64,000 nucleotides of DNA from Gemmatimonadota bacterium. GTDB taxonomy: Bacteria > Gemmatimonadota > Gemmatimonadetes > Gemmatimonadales > Gemmatimonadaceae. A model generated the notes under the pieces. It worked only from the letters and a program-made list of their open reading frames with translations, searched no databases and was not told the origin of the DNA. The stretch's first letter is position 1, and every line of letters begins with the position of its first letter. The stretch lies in contig JAPLKU010000021.1 in the NCBI GenBank assembly GCA_026387935.1, positions 172,910 through 236,909 of the forward strand. Direction: 5' to 3'. Positions 1-9,620 of this stretch are shown here, one piece after another. The translations under genes were made by a program, and so were the position numbers.

Positions 1-449
1 CCGTCGATCACTTCCTGCTGGCGGTCGCCGCCAACGAATGGCTCGAGCGCCGGGAAGCGCTCGACGAGTCGCACCAGCCACTGTTGCCAAGCCGCGATGT
101 AACGGGGCAGTCCAGCAACCAGCGCCTTGGTTTGCGCGATGACGGGCGGGACGAGGAGTGCCTCGATACCCCAGAGCACGAGGATCGTGACGACGATGGC
201 CGTCGCGAACGCGATGGGCCGCTTCCAGTCGGTGCGCTTGACGATTTCGTCGGTGAAGGCGCCGAGATAGACCGCGACGAGCACCGCAAGGAACAGGAGG
301 AGCAGGAGGTCCGAGGCCTGTCCCGCCAGAAGCAACACCAGCACCGTCAGCACAACGGCCGCGATGCCGGGCGTCAGGATGACGCGGCGGAGGGTGTTGC
401 CTTCCACGGCCGTTGGTTCTGCCGTGCCGGAACTCTGCAAATCAGCCAA
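1..449 (-). CDS. AI-2E family (PerM-like) transporter, N-terminal part only
   Basis: The minus-strand frame leaving the left edge shows about 149 residues. A hydrophobic stretch comes first (about residues 20-65, two closely spaced membrane segments), then a short basic loop with KRTDWKR, another long hydrophobic segment, and an amphipathic region rich in Trp, Leu and Arg. This is the usual start of AI-2E/PerM permeases, eight-helix inner-membrane exporters of about 350 residues. A TTG at 449 lies two bases after the pspA stop; a GTG at 407 is the alternative start. There is no ATG. It follows pspA closely and is probably co-transcribed with it. The C-terminal half lies outside the window, so the substrate cannot be judged. 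Confidence 0.7.
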   Translation of the reverse strand, partial: MADLQSSGTAEPTAVEGNTLRRVILTPGIAAVVLTVLVLLLAGQASDLLLLLFLAVLVAVYLGAFTDEIVKRTDWKRPIAFATAIVVTILVLWGIEALLVPPVIAQTKALVAGLPRYIAAWQQWLVRLVERFPALEPFVGGDRQQEVID

Positions 450-451
450 CG

Positions 452-1225
452 CTACTTCTTGTCCCGGCGTGCGTCCTCGATTTCAGCGTGCACCGTCTCT
501 TCGCCCGCGCCGAGCGCCTTTGGCCGGCCGGCGGACCCGGTGCCGAGCATGCCCATTTTTTCCTTGAGCGCCAGAAGCTGTTGATCGGCGCTCGCCGAGC
601 CCGCAACTTTCTCCAGTCGCTTGAAATCGCCGGCAAGCTTGTCGCCAGAGAACTCTTCGTCGATTTCCGACGAGGCTTTGATCATGCGCTCGTTCTGGTT
701 GACCTTCTCTTCCATCCGCGCGAACGCCTCGAAGGCGCTCTTCTCGGACATGGACGACATGGTCTCAGCAATACGCTGCTGTGCCTGTGCCCGGCGCTGA
801 CGCGCGAGGAGCAGATTCTTCTTTCGCTTGGCTTCCTCGATCTTGTCATTGAGGTCGCGCAGCGAGTTCTTGAGTTTTTCCGTTTCGAGCGCGTGCGACT
901 GCCAGGTGGTCTGGAGACTCTGTGCGTGCTCGAAGTGTTCGTTATGGCGGACAAGCGCCTGCTTGGCCAGATCGTCGCGGCCTTCCTTGATCGCGAGCAT
1001 CGCCTTCTGCTCCCAGTCCTGCGACGCCTTGAGCTCCTGCTCGGCCTGGTCCTTGAGGCGTTTTTCATCGGCGATCGCCGACGCGACCTGCTGCTTGGCC
1101 TTGCCAAGCTGGCTCTTCATGTCCGTCACGATCTGGTCCAGCATCTTTTCCGGATTCTCCGCCTTGGAGATCAGGTCATTGATGTTGGACTTGAACAGCG
1201 TGGCGATGCGGTCGAAGATGCCCAT
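452..1225 (-). CDS. pspA: PspA/IM30 family membrane-stress protein
   Basis: 257 residues, matching the family length. It starts MGIFDRIATLFKSNIN, the amphipathic helix 0 that binds lipid in PspA/Vipp1, and continues as an almost unbroken coiled coil rich in Glu, Lys, Gln and Ala up to about residue 200 (DLISKAENPEK near the start is typical). The C-terminal 40 residues are less helical and carry Gly/Ala. PspA homologues polymerise into ESCRT-III-like assemblies that protect the inner membrane. There is no pspB, pspC or pspF nearby; instead a YbjN-like gene ends two bases upstream of its start, and a PerM-type permease follows, so the three probably form one transcript. The family assignment is secure; the stress role is inferred from the family. 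Confidence 0.93.
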   Translation of the reverse strand: MGIFDRIATLFKSNINDLISKAENPEKMLDQIVTDMKSQLGKAKQQVASAIADEKRLKDQAEQELKASQDWEQKAMLAIKEGRDDLAKQALVRHNEHFEHAQSLQTTWQSHALETEKLKNSLRDLNDKIEEAKRKKNLLLARQRRAQAQQRIAETMSSMSEKSAFEAFARMEEKVNQNERMIKASSEIDEEFSGDKLAGDFKRLEKVAGSASADQQLLALKEKMGMLGTGSAGRPKALGAGEETVHAEIEDARRDKK

Positions 1226-1227
1226 CG

Positions 1228-1632
1228 TCAGCGTGCCTCACGGTATGTCGACAGCTCGCGAATATTCGACGCGAGTGCGAGGGTGATGCTTTCATATGCC
1301 GCGCGAAACTCTTCGTAGTCGAGATGCGAGAGTTCGAGCGCGTCGGTAAGCACGACGGACTCTTTCTGGATGCCGTACGACCCGTGGAGCAGGTCGGAAG
1401 CGTTCAGTTCGAGCAGGCGCCGACAGAGCGCGGCGAGTTTTTCCTTGTCCTGGGGCAGGCCCATCACATTCACGCGCAGGACCACGACCGGCGGCGAGTG
1501 GTGAACCACTACGCCAAAGTCGAGATCGCCCGCGGGACGGATGTTCCAGAGCCCCTCCGAGACTTCGGAGTAGGTGGCTCCCGTCGAATCGAGACGGTCC
1601 AAGAACGTTTCGAGATCGTCTTTCGTGACCAT
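1228..1632 (-). CDS. YbjN / CesT-like fold protein, function unknown
   Basis: 134 residues from the ATG at 1632, which has GGAG a short distance upstream; the frame stays open further upstream (to 1722) but that extension looks non-coding. It starts MVTKDDLETFLDRLD, then shows alternating beta strands (GLWNIRP, DFGVVVHHSPPVVVLRVNVM) and a leucine-rich helix (LAALCRRLLELNASDLLHGS). This is the pattern of YbjN-domain or type III chaperone-like (CesT) proteins, which bind partner proteins rather than catalyse. It ends two bases before pspA, so co-expression with PspA is likely and a role in the same membrane-stress response is a reasonable guess. No catalytic motif is visible. Confidence 0.7.
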   Translation of the reverse strand: MVTKDDLETFLDRLDSTGATYSEVSEGLWNIRPAGDLDFGVVVHHSPPVVVLRVNVMGLPQDKEKLAALCRRLLELNASDLLHGSYGIQKESVVLTDALELSHLDYEEFRAAYESITLALASNIRELSTYREAR

Positions 1633-1788
1633 AACCTCAGGCTCCCGTTGCACTGATGGCCCTACGAGACTGGCCACGCCGGAAGTTTCGCTCCGACACG
1701 GGGTCGGCGCCAGTCGGCACATCTATATAGAAGGCAGACGGTGGTGCGTAGTTGGCAGATGGCAGCACGCGGTGGGCAGAAATCGGGG

Positions 1789-3219
1789 CTATCGGGTCCA
1801 GATGACAATGGTGCCACACCCGTTGTTCCGGTTGAACTCGGGCGGGATGCCGCCGAGGCCACCATAGATCTCGATGCCGCGCACATCCTCGGGATTGACC
1901 ATGGCCTCAATCGCCTGAAGCATGGTCTGGCGCATGCCCTGCTCCGGTGCCGGAATGAGCATGCCGTCCAGGAAGAAATTCGGAATGCAGCGCGAATCGT
2001 TGGTCATCGACCCCGTGGCGCGCATCTTGAGTTCGGGGCCGACGGACGTGAGATCGTACGTGACGTTGCCGCTTCGAAGAATCGCATCGCCCACGCGTGA
2101 AACGGGCCGGCGCTTCAGGTCATCGTCGGTGACGTACTTGCCGAGCCCTTCGCGCTGGCGGACGGCGAACCCTTCGATGTCGCGACGCGGGCGTTGTCCG
2201 ACGACGGTGATGGCCTTGAGTTCCTGCGCACGCCGATCAAACAGAATATCGGCGTTGGCCGTGCCCCCGGTCGGCACGTCTACCTCATTCGTTGCCGGGC
2301 CATAGCCGATGGCGCGGGCTTCAACGGTGCGCGTCCCGGCCGGCACGCCGGTGAGCACGAACTTTCCGTCAGGGCCACTACGAGTCTCGCGTGCGTCGGC
2401 GACAATGCGAACGGGCGCATCAGCCACGGTCTTTCCGTTGCGATCGCGAAGCGTACCGCGCACCACTCCGGAACCGATTGGGATGTGCGTGCTGTCGCGC
2501 ACCAGCCGCATCGTGTCGGCACGGGCCGCGCTGTCGCGCCGGCTTACGGCGATGTCGCGTCGCGCCACGACATCGCGACCATGCGTGACGGTCACGGGCC
2601 CGGCTTCGAACACGCCGGAGCGCACAGTTATGTCGAGCGGCACGTCCGCCGGCACACCGCAGAGTATGAATGCTCCCTGCGGGCCGGATCTCGTGATCGC
2701 CTTGAAGGTTCGTCGGCGGAAGTTTCGCGACACGTATTCGAACTCGGCCCAGAAGGTCTCGACATTTGCGTCGGCAATCGGCTGGCCTGTATCGACGTCA
2801 CGCACGTGCCCAAGCACGGCGGCGACGGAAGGGTCCTTCGGCGGCCCACAGAGCCGCCGGTACAGTTCCGCCGGCGATGGCGTGGTGAGATAGGCCTCTG
2901 CGGGACGACCGTTTGACACGGTGATCGTCGCAATCGGACCACCGATGCCGAGTGAGTCGAGGGCCGAGTAGAAGAACGTGACGTGGTACTGTCCGTCCGG
3001 CACCGAATCGAACTTGAAGCGTCCGCGCGCGTCTGCCGTTGTGACCCGATTGAGCTCGGTGAGCATCACGCTCACATCGCGAAGCGGGCCGCGCAACTTC
3101 AGTGAATCGTAGATCACGCCAGAAATCGCGCCCTGTCCGACCGCGCGGGACTGGGGGACGACCAGCGTTGCAGCGGCGCAGCAGAGGAGGGTCAGGAATC
3201 GGCGCATCGGTCTCGGCAC
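1789..3219 (-). CDS. Secreted carboxypeptidase-regulatory-like protein ending in a TonB plug domain
   Basis: 476 residues with a Sec signal peptide (basic MPRPMRRF, hydrophobic core to about residue 20, Ala cleavage near 28). Three beta-sandwich CarboxypepD_reg-like units follow, at about 30-115, 135-215 and 255-330, each with a GxxxGxVxD and a later DGxFxLxGVPxG pattern. The last 130 residues resemble a TonB receptor plug: RRDIEGFAVRQREGLGKY, then SRCIPNFFLDGM and a final VRGIEIYGGLGGIPPEFN. There is no beta-barrel after the plug; a stop follows at once. In the families I know, the plug precedes a barrel of some 500-700 residues, so this is either an established plug-only protein or a truncated receptor. 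It probably lies in the periplasm or at the outer membrane. It stands alone as a transcription unit. Confidence 0.75.
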   Translation of the reverse strand: MPRPMRRFLTLLCCAAATLVVPQSRAVGQGAISGVIYDSLKLRGPLRDVSVMLTELNRVTTADARGRFKFDSVPDGQYHVTFFYSALDSLGIGGPIATITVSNGRPAEAYLTTPSPAELYRRLCGPPKDPSVAAVLGHVRDVDTGQPIADANVETFWAEFEYVSRNFRRRTFKAITRSGPQGAFILCGVPADVPLDITVRSGVFEAGPVTVTHGRDVVARRDIAVSRRDSAARADTMRLVRDSTHIPIGSGVVRGTLRDRNGKTVADAPVRIVADARETRSGPDGKFVLTGVPAGTRTVEARAIGYGPATNEVDVPTGGTANADILFDRRAQELKAITVVGQRPRRDIEGFAVRQREGLGKYVTDDDLKRRPVSRVGDAILRSGNVTYDLTSVGPELKMRATGSMTNDSRCIPNFFLDGMLIPAPEQGMRQTMLQAIEAMVNPEDVRGIEIYGGLGGIPPEFNRNNGCGTIVIWTR

Positions 3220-3241
3220 AGGTCGTTAATACTACCCCGGA

Positions 3242-4126
3242 CTAGGCCCCTGATCGCTTGATGCTGACCAGACGTTCCTTGGCGAGCCGGCGCCCCGTAG
3301 GTGTGGCCGCGAGCCCACCGCCGGCTGTCTCCCGATAGCGAACGTCCATGGACCGGCCGATTTCCCCCATCGTGTCGATGACTTCGTCGGCCGGAATCGC
3401 GAACTCAACGCCGGCAAGCGCCATTTCGACTGCCGCGAGCGCAATCGCCGCACCCGTCGCGTTTCGGAACACGCAGGGCAGTTCGACGAGACCGCCGAGC
3501 GGATCGCAGACCAACCCGAGCGTCCCCTGCTGTGCGAGGGCGACGGCGTGGCCCACCTGGCGCGGCGTTCCGCCCAACATCTCGGTTGCGGCTCCGGCAG
3601 CCATTCCTGCGGCGGCTCCCGTTTCTGCCTGGCACCCGCCCTCGGCGCCTGACAACGACGCGCGTTCGGCGACGACCGCGCCGATCAACCCGGCAGTCGC
3701 GAGGGCATCGATGAGCCGTTCATCGTCGATCTGTTTTGCTTCCGCTAGGCCGGTGAGCACCGCCGGGAGCACTCCGGCACCGCCGGCCGTTGGCGCGGCG
3801 ACAATCACGCCCATCGCGGCGTTGACTTCCTGCACGGCGAGCGCGCGTGCGATCACGCTGGCAAATGGTGTTCCGGAAAATGGACCGGCAACCGATTGGT
3901 GCACCTTTGCCGCATCGCCGCCGACGAGGCCGCTCGCGCTCTTCAGGTCACCGACGAGCCCCTGCTCTACCGCGCCCCGCATCACCACGAGCGCCCGCCG
4001 GAGCGCATCGCGAATCTCAGCGACCGGACGGCCCTGATCTTTCGCTTCGAGCGCGAGCGCCACGGCGCTCAGCGACGTCGATTCCTTTTCTGCGGCGGCA
4101 ATCGCGGCGTGCAGTGAGGTGAACAT
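3242..4126 (-). CDS. sdaAA: L-serine dehydratase, iron-sulphur-dependent, alpha subunit
   Basis: 294 residues from the ATG at 4126, which overlaps the stop of the beta-subunit gene as ATGA. It converts L-serine to pyruvate and ammonia together with the beta subunit. The family signatures are present: GGCQAETGAAAGMAAGAA in the middle, LGLVCDPLGGLVELPC after it, and VEFAIPADEVIDTMGEIGR towards the end. The cysteines in these motifs are the expected ligands of the catalytic [4Fe-4S] cluster. The length matches the two-gene (Bacillus-type) enzyme rather than the single-chain SdaA. It is the last gene of a coupled uvrA-sdaAB-sdaAA operon. Confidence 0.93.
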   Translation of the reverse strand: MFTSLHAAIAAAEKESTSLSAVALALEAKDQGRPVAEIRDALRRALVVMRGAVEQGLVGDLKSASGLVGGDAAKVHQSVAGPFSGTPFASVIARALAVQEVNAAMGVIVAAPTAGGAGVLPAVLTGLAEAKQIDDERLIDALATAGLIGAVVAERASLSGAEGGCQAETGAAAGMAAGAATEMLGGTPRQVGHAVALAQQGTLGLVCDPLGGLVELPCVFRNATGAAIALAAVEMALAGVEFAIPADEVIDTMGEIGRSMDVRYRETAGGGLAATPTGRRLAKERLVSIKRSGA

Positions 4127-4800
4127 CAGCCGGACACCTTGTCGAGCCGGTGCGCCCATCGCACCCAGGGGAATGCGCGCAGATGATCCCGCACTTCCTC
4201 GCCCGGCGGATCGTCCACTTCGATGACCATGAATGCGTCGCCGCCCTTCTGCTTTCTCGTCAAACGCAGGGTGGCGATATTGATGCCGTCATCGGCGAGC
4301 AGTCCCGCGATGCGGGCCACGCTTCCTTTCACATCTTCGGCCACGAGCACAATCGTGTGATGGTTACCGTGCACCTCCACGGGGAATCCGTCAATCTCCG
4401 TGACGAACACGCGACCGGCGCCGAGTGACGAACCCATCATCACATGCGAACGTTCCGCGCGCTCGAGCGTGATGCGCACGGTGTTGGGGTGCACTTCGTT
4501 CTCTTCACCAAGCTTCGTCTTGTCGAATGAGTACGCGAGCCCTTCGCGTTCAGCGATATCGAGCGCCGTGCGAATACGCTCGTCGTCCGGGCGAAATCCC
4601 ATCAGGCCGCCGACGATCGCCTTGTCGGTGCCATGGCCCTCGCCGGTGCGAGCGAACGACCCATGCAGTTCGACTAACGCGCGCTCGGGCGTCCCGCCCA
4701 CGAGGTTGCGCGCGAGCAAGCCAAGCCGACAAGCACCGGCGGTGTGGCTGGAGCTCGGGCCGACCATGACGGGGCCGATGATGTCGAGCAGAGAAACCAT
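4126..4800 (-). CDS. sdaAB: L-serine dehydratase, iron-sulphur-dependent, beta subunit
   Basis: 224 residues. The N-terminal half has the SDH beta motif IIGPVMVGPSSSHTAGACR and GSFARTGEGHGTDKAIVGGLMGF. The C-terminal part (about 150-224) is an ACT-type domain (HHTIVLVAEDVKGSVARIAGLLADDGINIATLRL, quoted here in two parts of the same stretch), a small-molecule sensing fold. Its ATG overlaps the uvrA stop as ATGA, and its own stop overlaps the alpha-subunit ATG as ATGA, so the three genes are translationally coupled. The function is certain from the paired subunits; why serine catabolism is tied to the UvrA gene is not evident. Confidence 0.92.
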   Translation of the reverse strand: MVSLLDIIGPVMVGPSSSHTAGACRLGLLARNLVGGTPERALVELHGSFARTGEGHGTDKAIVGGLMGFRPDDERIRTALDIAEREGLAYSFDKTKLGEENEVHPNTVRITLERAERSHVMMGSSLGAGRVFVTEIDGFPVEVHGNHHTIVLVAEDVKGSVARIAGLLADDGINIATLRLTRKQKGGDAFMVIEVDDPPGEEVRDHLRAFPWVRWAHRLDKVSG

Positions 4801-7616
4801 CAGCGCAGCATTTTCTTGAGATACTGCCCCGTGTAACTCGCCGCGACCTTCGCGACGTCCTCCGGCGTTCCGGCCGCGACAATCGTGCCGCCATTGTCGC
4901 CACCATCGGGACCGAGGTCCACAACCCAGTCGGCCGTCTTGATGACGTCGAGATTGTGTTCGATGACCAGCACGGTGTTGCCACGATCGACGAGGCGATG
5001 GAGCACTTCGAGCAGCATCCGCACGTCTTCGAAGTGCAAACCGGTCGTTGGCTCGTCGAGGATGTAGAGCGTGCGGCCGGTATCGCGCTTGGCGAGTTCG
5101 GTCGCGAGCTTCACCCGCTGCGCCTCGCCGCCGGAGAGCGTGGTCGCGCTCTGGCCGAGGTGCACATACCCGAGACCGACTTCGTTCAGCACGCGAAGTT
5201 TTTCGTAAATACGCGGCTGGTTACTGAAGTTCTCGAGCGCATCCTCGACCGTGAGTTCCAGCACATCGCTGATCGAAAGGCCGCGGAAGCGGACTTCGAG
5301 CGTTTCGCGATTGTAGCGCTTGCCGCGGCAGGCGTCGCAGGTGACATAGACGTCGGGCAGGAAGTGCATCTCGATCTTCACCAGCCCATCCCCCTGGCAC
5401 GATTCGCAGCGCCCGCCCTTCACGTTGAAGGAGAAGCGTCCGGGTCCGTAACCGCGAAGCTTCGATTCGGGCAATTCCGCGAAGAGATCGCGAATCGGAG
5501 CGAAGAGTCCCGTGTACGTCGCCGGATTCGAGCGCGGCGTGCGCCCAATGGGGCTCTGGTCAATGTCGATGACCTTGTCGAGATGCTCGAGTCCGGTCAG
5601 CCGTTCGTGGGCGCCCGGCACAACCCGCGCGCGATAAAAATGGCGCGCCAGCGCGCGGTGGAGAATGTCCTGAATCAGCGTGGACTTGCCCGAACCGCTG
5701 ACGCCGGTGACGGCGACGAAGAGACCGAGCGGTACTTCGAGCGTGACGTTGCGCAGGTTGTGCTCACTCGCCTTTTCCACGCGCAGCGTGCGGCGCACGT
5801 CACGCGGGCGACGTTCCGCGCGAACGGGAATCTGTTTGCGGCCACTCAGGTAAGCAGCCGTCACCGATTTGGGATTGCTCAATACGTCGTCAATCGTCCC
5901 TGCCGCGATCACTTCACCGCCATGCTTTCCCGCACCGGGCCCGAGATCAATGACGTAGTCGGCGGCGCGAATCGTCTCCTCGTCGTGCTCAACCACAAGT
6001 ACCGTGTTGCCGAGATCGCGCAACTTGCGAAGTGTGGTCAGCAAGCGCGCGTTGTCACGCTGGTGCAGGCCAATACTCGGCTCGTCGAGGATGTAGAGCA
6101 CGCCCACGAGTCGCGAACCGATCTGCGTGGCGAGCCGGATGCGCTGGGCCTCGCCGCCAGAGAGCGATTCGGCACTGCGGTTCATCGTCAGATACTCGAG
6201 CCCGACGTCTACCAGAAAACGGAGCCGCTCAGAGACTTCTTTCACGATCGGCGCCGCAATATCGGGGTCGAGGCCTGGCTTTCCCGGCGCGCGAAGCGGC
6301 ACGGACTCGAGAAACTTCAGCGATTCGGCTACGGAGCCCTCGCCGAGCTCACCGATGTTCTTGCCATGTACGGAGACGGCCAGCGATTCCGGCCTGAGTC
6401 GGAGGCCGGAGCAGTCCGGACACTCCGTCACGACCATGTACTCCTCGAGTTCGGCGCGAATGCTGTCGCTCGAGGTCTCGGAGTACCGACGCTGGACGTT
6501 GGAGAGAATGCCCTCCCACTTGCCCGCCGACTCGGCATCGCCGCGCTTCACCGAGAGGCCGTGGAGCAACGCGTCCTGCACCTTGGCCGGCAATGTTCCC
6601 CACGCCGAATTCAGGTCAAACTTGAGCTGCTTGGCCAAGCCCGGCAGAATCACCTTACGCAGGTAACCGTCGGGTTCGCCCCAGGGCAGCACGACGCCCT
6701 CGAGGATCGAGATTCCGGCGTCACCCAGGACGAGCTCGGCGCTTGCGAGACGTTTGGTGCCGAGACCGCTGCAGCCCGGGCAGGCGCCAAAGGGCGAATT
6801 GAACGAGAAGTGGCGCGGCTCAAGGTCGGGCATCGAGATGCCGCAGTCCGGGCATCCGAAGCGTTCGCTGAACATGGTGGTGACACGCTTCTCGCCGGAC
6901 ACCTTCACGACCTCGACGATCCCTTCCGCGAGGCGCAATGCGGTCTCGAGCGAGTCGGTCAGTCGCCCGCGGTCCGACTTACGGACCGCGAGCCGGTCGA
7001 TGATCACGGCCACATCGTGGTTCACACGACGGTTCAACTTTGGCGGCGAGTCGAGTTCGATCACCGTACCGTCCACGAGCGCGCGAACAAATCCCTGCTT
7101 TCGCGCCGATTCAAAGAGGTCCCGGAACTCGCCCTTTCGTCCCTTCACGAGTGGGGCGAGTACTTCGATCCTCGTGCCATCGGTCCATCCGAGCACGACT
7201 TCGGCGATCTGGCCAGGACTCTGCCGCTCAACCGCGCGGCCGCAGTTCGGGCAATGCGGCGTGCCGGCGCGGGCATACAGCAGGCGCAGGTAGTCGTGGA
7301 TCTCCGTGACCGTCCCGACGGTGGATCGTGGATTGTGGCCAGCCGTTTTCTGCTCGATCGAAATGGCCGGTGACAGGCCTTCGATGGCATCGACGTCCGG
7401 CTTTTCCATCAGGCCGAGGAACTGACGGGCGTACGCCGACAGCGACTCGACGTAGCGTCGCTGCCCTTCGGCAAAAATGGTATCGAACGCGAGGGAGGAC
7501 TTGCCCGAACCGGACAGCCCCGTAATGACCGTCAGCTTATCCCGGGGGATCGTGACGTCGACATTTTTGAGGTTGTGCGCGCGGGCGCCGCGAACAATGA
7601 GGGCGTCTTCGGCCAT
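4800..7616 (-). CDS. uvrA: Excinuclease ABC subunit A
   Basis: 938 residues, the standard bacterial UvrA length. It recognises bulky DNA damage with UvrB in nucleotide excision repair. Two ABC ATPase halves are visible: Walker [15 protein letters not shown] near residue 31 and [14 protein letters not shown] near 635, with signature/Walker B stretches [13 protein letters not shown]...[10 protein letters not shown] and [13 protein letters not shown]...[14 protein letters not shown]. Zinc-finger cysteines occur at CPNCG, CPDCG/CPGCSG and [17 protein letters not shown]. The N-terminus ([14 protein letters not shown]) is canonical. A long open frame on the opposite strand inside it is only the usual high-GC shadow. 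It heads the operon with the serine dehydratase genes. Confidence 0.97.
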   Translation of the reverse strand: MAEDALIVRGARAHNLKNVDVTIPRDKLTVITGLSGSGKSSLAFDTIFAEGQRRYVESLSAYARQFLGLMEKPDVDAIEGLSPAISIEQKTAGHNPRSTVGTVTEIHDYLRLLYARAGTPHCPNCGRAVERQSPGQIAEVVLGWTDGTRIEVLAPLVKGRKGEFRDLFESARKQGFVRALVDGTVIELDSPPKLNRRVNHDVAVIIDRLAVRKSDRGRLTDSLETALRLAEGIVEVVKVSGEKRVTTMFSERFGCPDCGISMPDLEPRHFSFNSPFGACPGCSGLGTKRLASAELVLGDAGISILEGVVLPWGEPDGYLRKVILPGLAKQLKFDLNSAWGTLPAKVQDALLHGLSVKRGDAESAGKWEGILSNVQRRYSETSSDSIRAELEEYMVVTECPDCSGLRLRPESLAVSVHGKNIGELGEGSVAESLKFLESVPLRAPGKPGLDPDIAAPIVKEVSERLRFLVDVGLEYLTMNRSAESLSGGEAQRIRLATQIGSRLVGVLYILDEPSIGLHQRDNARLLTTLRKLRDLGNTVLVVEHDEETIRAADYVIDLGPGAGKHGGEVIAAGTIDDVLSNPKSVTAAYLSGRKQIPVRAERRPRDVRRTLRVEKASEHNLRNVTLEVPLGLFVAVTGVSGSGKSTLIQDILHRALARHFYRARVVPGAHERLTGLEHLDKVIDIDQSPIGRTPRSNPATYTGLFAPIRDLFAELPESKLRGYGPGRFSFNVKGGRCESCQGDGLVKIEMHFLPDVYVTCDACRGKRYNRETLEVRFRGLSISDVLELTVEDALENFSNQPRIYEKLRVLNEVGLGYVHLGQSATTLSGGEAQRVKLATELAKRDTGRTLYILDEPTTGLHFEDVRMLLEVLHRLVDRGNTVLVIEHNLDVIKTADWVVDLGPDGGDNGGTIVAAGTPEDVAKVAASYTGQYLKKMLR

Positions 7617-7743
7617 AGCCTGATAAAGCTGGTGGGCTACGGGACCGGATACAAGCGCGGGAGTACCGCGTTCTTATAGATTTCGCCTCGATGCCGAACG
7701 CGCTTGTCGAGGGGACGCGAGCGACACCGGACGTGGCGGCCTG

Positions 7744-8676
7744 ATGGTCACGCCTCGCGACCGCACGTCCATTATTGGCCTGCAGGTGCCGGATCCGGAC
7801 CAGCTCACGCTGGGCGGATTGGACCCGTCCGCGCCGGCGCCAGCACCGGCGCGCGACACCGCCCCTGCGGGTGGCACCAAAGACGGCCAGGTGGCGCTCC
7901 GTGAGCCTCCGGTCTGTGGCGAATGGTCGTTCGATCTGGATGAAACGCCGGAGTCACGCTCAGGCGCGACGTTCGTGCCAACCCCGCCGTACCAAGTCGC
8001 CATTTCGGCTCCGCGGAGCGAGCTGCGAAAAGCAGACGTGCCGCCTGCGCCTGGAGTACGGATTGCGCCACCCGCGCCGCGCGCACTCGCGCGGAGCATG
8101 ACCCCGCCGACGCCGCTTCCCGCGCTCGACGAATTGAAGAGCATTCACGACGCGCATCCTGGCGACGAACACGCTGCCATGGCGCTCTCGAATGCCCTCG
8201 CCAAACGCGGCAACATCGAGGGTGCGCTCGGCGTGCTGCAGCGCGCCATCGACGCCGGCGCCGATTCGGTGACGCTGCGTTGCGCTCGTGCGACAATTCT
8301 CAGCGGTCGTTTACGGTACGAAGACGCCGAACGCGAGCTCAAGCGCGCACAAAAGGCGAAGCCGGACGATCCGGAAGTGCTCCTCCAGCAGGGGATCCTC
8401 GCCTGCCGACGCGCCAAGTGGCGCGAGGCCGTGGAACCCCTCGCCCGTGTTGTGAAGATTGATCCGCTCTGTGGGCAGGGCCACTTTTACCTGGGTGAGG
8501 CACTCAGCAAGCTCGACCGTCTTGGCGAGGCGCTCGAGGCGTATCACCGAGCCGCCGAGATCGAGCCAGAAAACTGGCGCGCCTTCAAGGGCGTGGGCAT
8601 CGTGCTCGACCGCATGGGACGTTCGCCAGAAGCAGCGGAGTTCTACCGGCGCGCTCGCGACGGACAGCGCGGCTGA
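7744..8676 (+). CDS. TPR-repeat protein
   Basis: 310 residues. The first 120 are low-complexity, rich in Pro and Ala (for example SAPAPAPARDTAPAG), and probably disordered. From about 135 to the end there are four to five tetratricopeptide repeats: HPGDEHAAMALSNALAKRGN, then repeats with the A..LL..G..R/K..W.EA spacing, and a last one LGEALEAYHRAAEIEPENW. No signal peptide or membrane segment is seen, so it is cytoplasmic and presumably a protein-interaction scaffold. It diverges from uvrA across a 127-base spacer. The following membrane gene starts two bases after its stop, but that gene looks 5'-truncated, so the junction may be a deletion scar. Confidence 0.75.
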   Translation: MVTPRDRTSIIGLQVPDPDQLTLGGLDPSAPAPAPARDTAPAGGTKDGQVALREPPVCGEWSFDLDETPESRSGATFVPTPPYQVAISAPRSELRKADVPPAPGVRIAPPAPRALARSMTPPTPLPALDELKSIHDAHPGDEHAAMALSNALAKRGNIEGALGVLQRAIDAGADSVTLRCARATILSGRLRYEDAERELKRAQKAKPDDPEVLLQQGILACRRAKWREAVEPLARVVKIDPLCGQGHFYLGEALSKLDRLGEALEAYHRAAEIEPENWRAFKGVGIVLDRMGRSPEAAEFYRRARDGQRG

Positions 8677-8678
8677 TC

Positions 8679-9620
8679 GTGGCGTGGGTGGCCGGACTCG
8701 CGCTGCTCGCGCGCCGCGAATTATTCGTCGGCGAAGTACAACGGCTCGCCGAACGCGCGCTGCTGCACCGCTCGCTCTACGCGACGGGGTTCTCCCAGGC
8801 CCAGGAGAGTTCACAGGGATGGGTGCGTTCTGGCGCCGGCGCCGATCTGCTGCGCCGCACGTTGCGGCCGCTTGGGGTGTTGCGCGCGGAGCTCATACTC
8901 AAAGAACTGCGACTCTTTTTTCGCGACACCACTCAGTGGTCGCAGCTGATCCTGCTTGCCGTGCTGGTCATTGTGTACGTCTTCAACATCAAGTTCTTGC
9001 CGTTGCGCGGCGAAGGCACCACGTTCTCCCTTGTGAGCATCGTCCCCTTCCTGAACCTCGTCCTCGCCGGCTTTGTGCTCGCGTCCATCGCGGCGCGATT
9101 CATTTTCCCGGCCGTTTCGCTTGACGGACAAACGCTCTGGCTGCTGCGATCGAGTCCGATGAGCATGCGCGGCCTGCTCTGGGCGAAGTTCTGGGTTGGC
9201 ACCACGCCGCTCCTGGTGCTGGCGCTCGTCATCGTCGGCATCACGAACTTTCTGCTGGAGGTGACCCCGTTCATGTTCGCCGTGTCGGTGCTGTCCATTA
9301 TCGGCCTCACCTTTGCCGTCTGCGGAATGGCCATTGGGTTCGGGACGATTTTTCCGCAGTTCGAAACGGAAAACGCCGCACAGATTCCCACATCGTTCGG
9401 CGGCCTGCTGTTTATGATGGCGTCTGTCGCGGTGATCGGCGGCGTGGTGATGCTCGAGGCGCGACCGGTGTACGGGTACGTCTCCGACCGCACGTTCAAG
9501 ACGCCAATCAGTCCCGCCGAAATGATCATTGGCTTCGCCGCGGCGGCTGCACTCTGCGCGGCCGCGACCTATTTCCCCGTTCGCGAAGCGCTGCGCCGCC
9601 TGGAGAAAGTGGAACGATGA
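8679..9620 (+). CDS. ABC-2-type exporter membrane protein, apparently lacking its N-terminal half
   Basis: 313 residues from a GTG directly after the TPR gene. Seven or so hydrophobic segments are visible (VAWVAGLALLA at the start; LILLAVLVIVYVF; IVPFLNLVLAGFVLASI; LLVLALVIVGITNFLL; and three more), with VSLDGQTLWLLRSSPMSMRGLLWAKF in between, typical of large ABC-2 exporter permeases of about 500-560 residues. The reading frame is already open inside the TPR gene before the GTG, and the protein starts in the middle of what looks like a membrane helix followed by a soluble linker. My reading is a 5'-truncated gene that may or may not still be made. It overlaps the next gene as ATGA. The exporter identity is moderately sure, the truncation less so. 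Confidence 0.6.
   Translation: MAWVAGLALLARRELFVGEVQRLAERALLHRSLYATGFSQAQESSQGWVRSGAGADLLRRTLRPLGVLRAELILKELRLFFRDTTQWSQLILLAVLVIVYVFNIKFLPLRGEGTTFSLVSIVPFLNLVLAGFVLASIAARFIFPAVSLDGQTLWLLRSSPMSMRGLLWAKFWVGTTPLLVLALVIVGITNFLLEVTPFMFAVSVLSIIGLTFAVCGMAIGFGTIFPQFETENAAQIPTSFGGLLFMMASVAVIGGVVMLEARPVYGYVSDRTFKTPISPAEMIIGFAAAAALCAAATYFPVREALRRLEKVER

Noticed and set aside
4956..7373. An open frame of about 800 codons opposite uvrA
   Set aside because: It is wholly within uvrA, with a His/Arg/Glu-rich composition and no motif; the high GC and codon bias of uvrA leave the opposite frame open.
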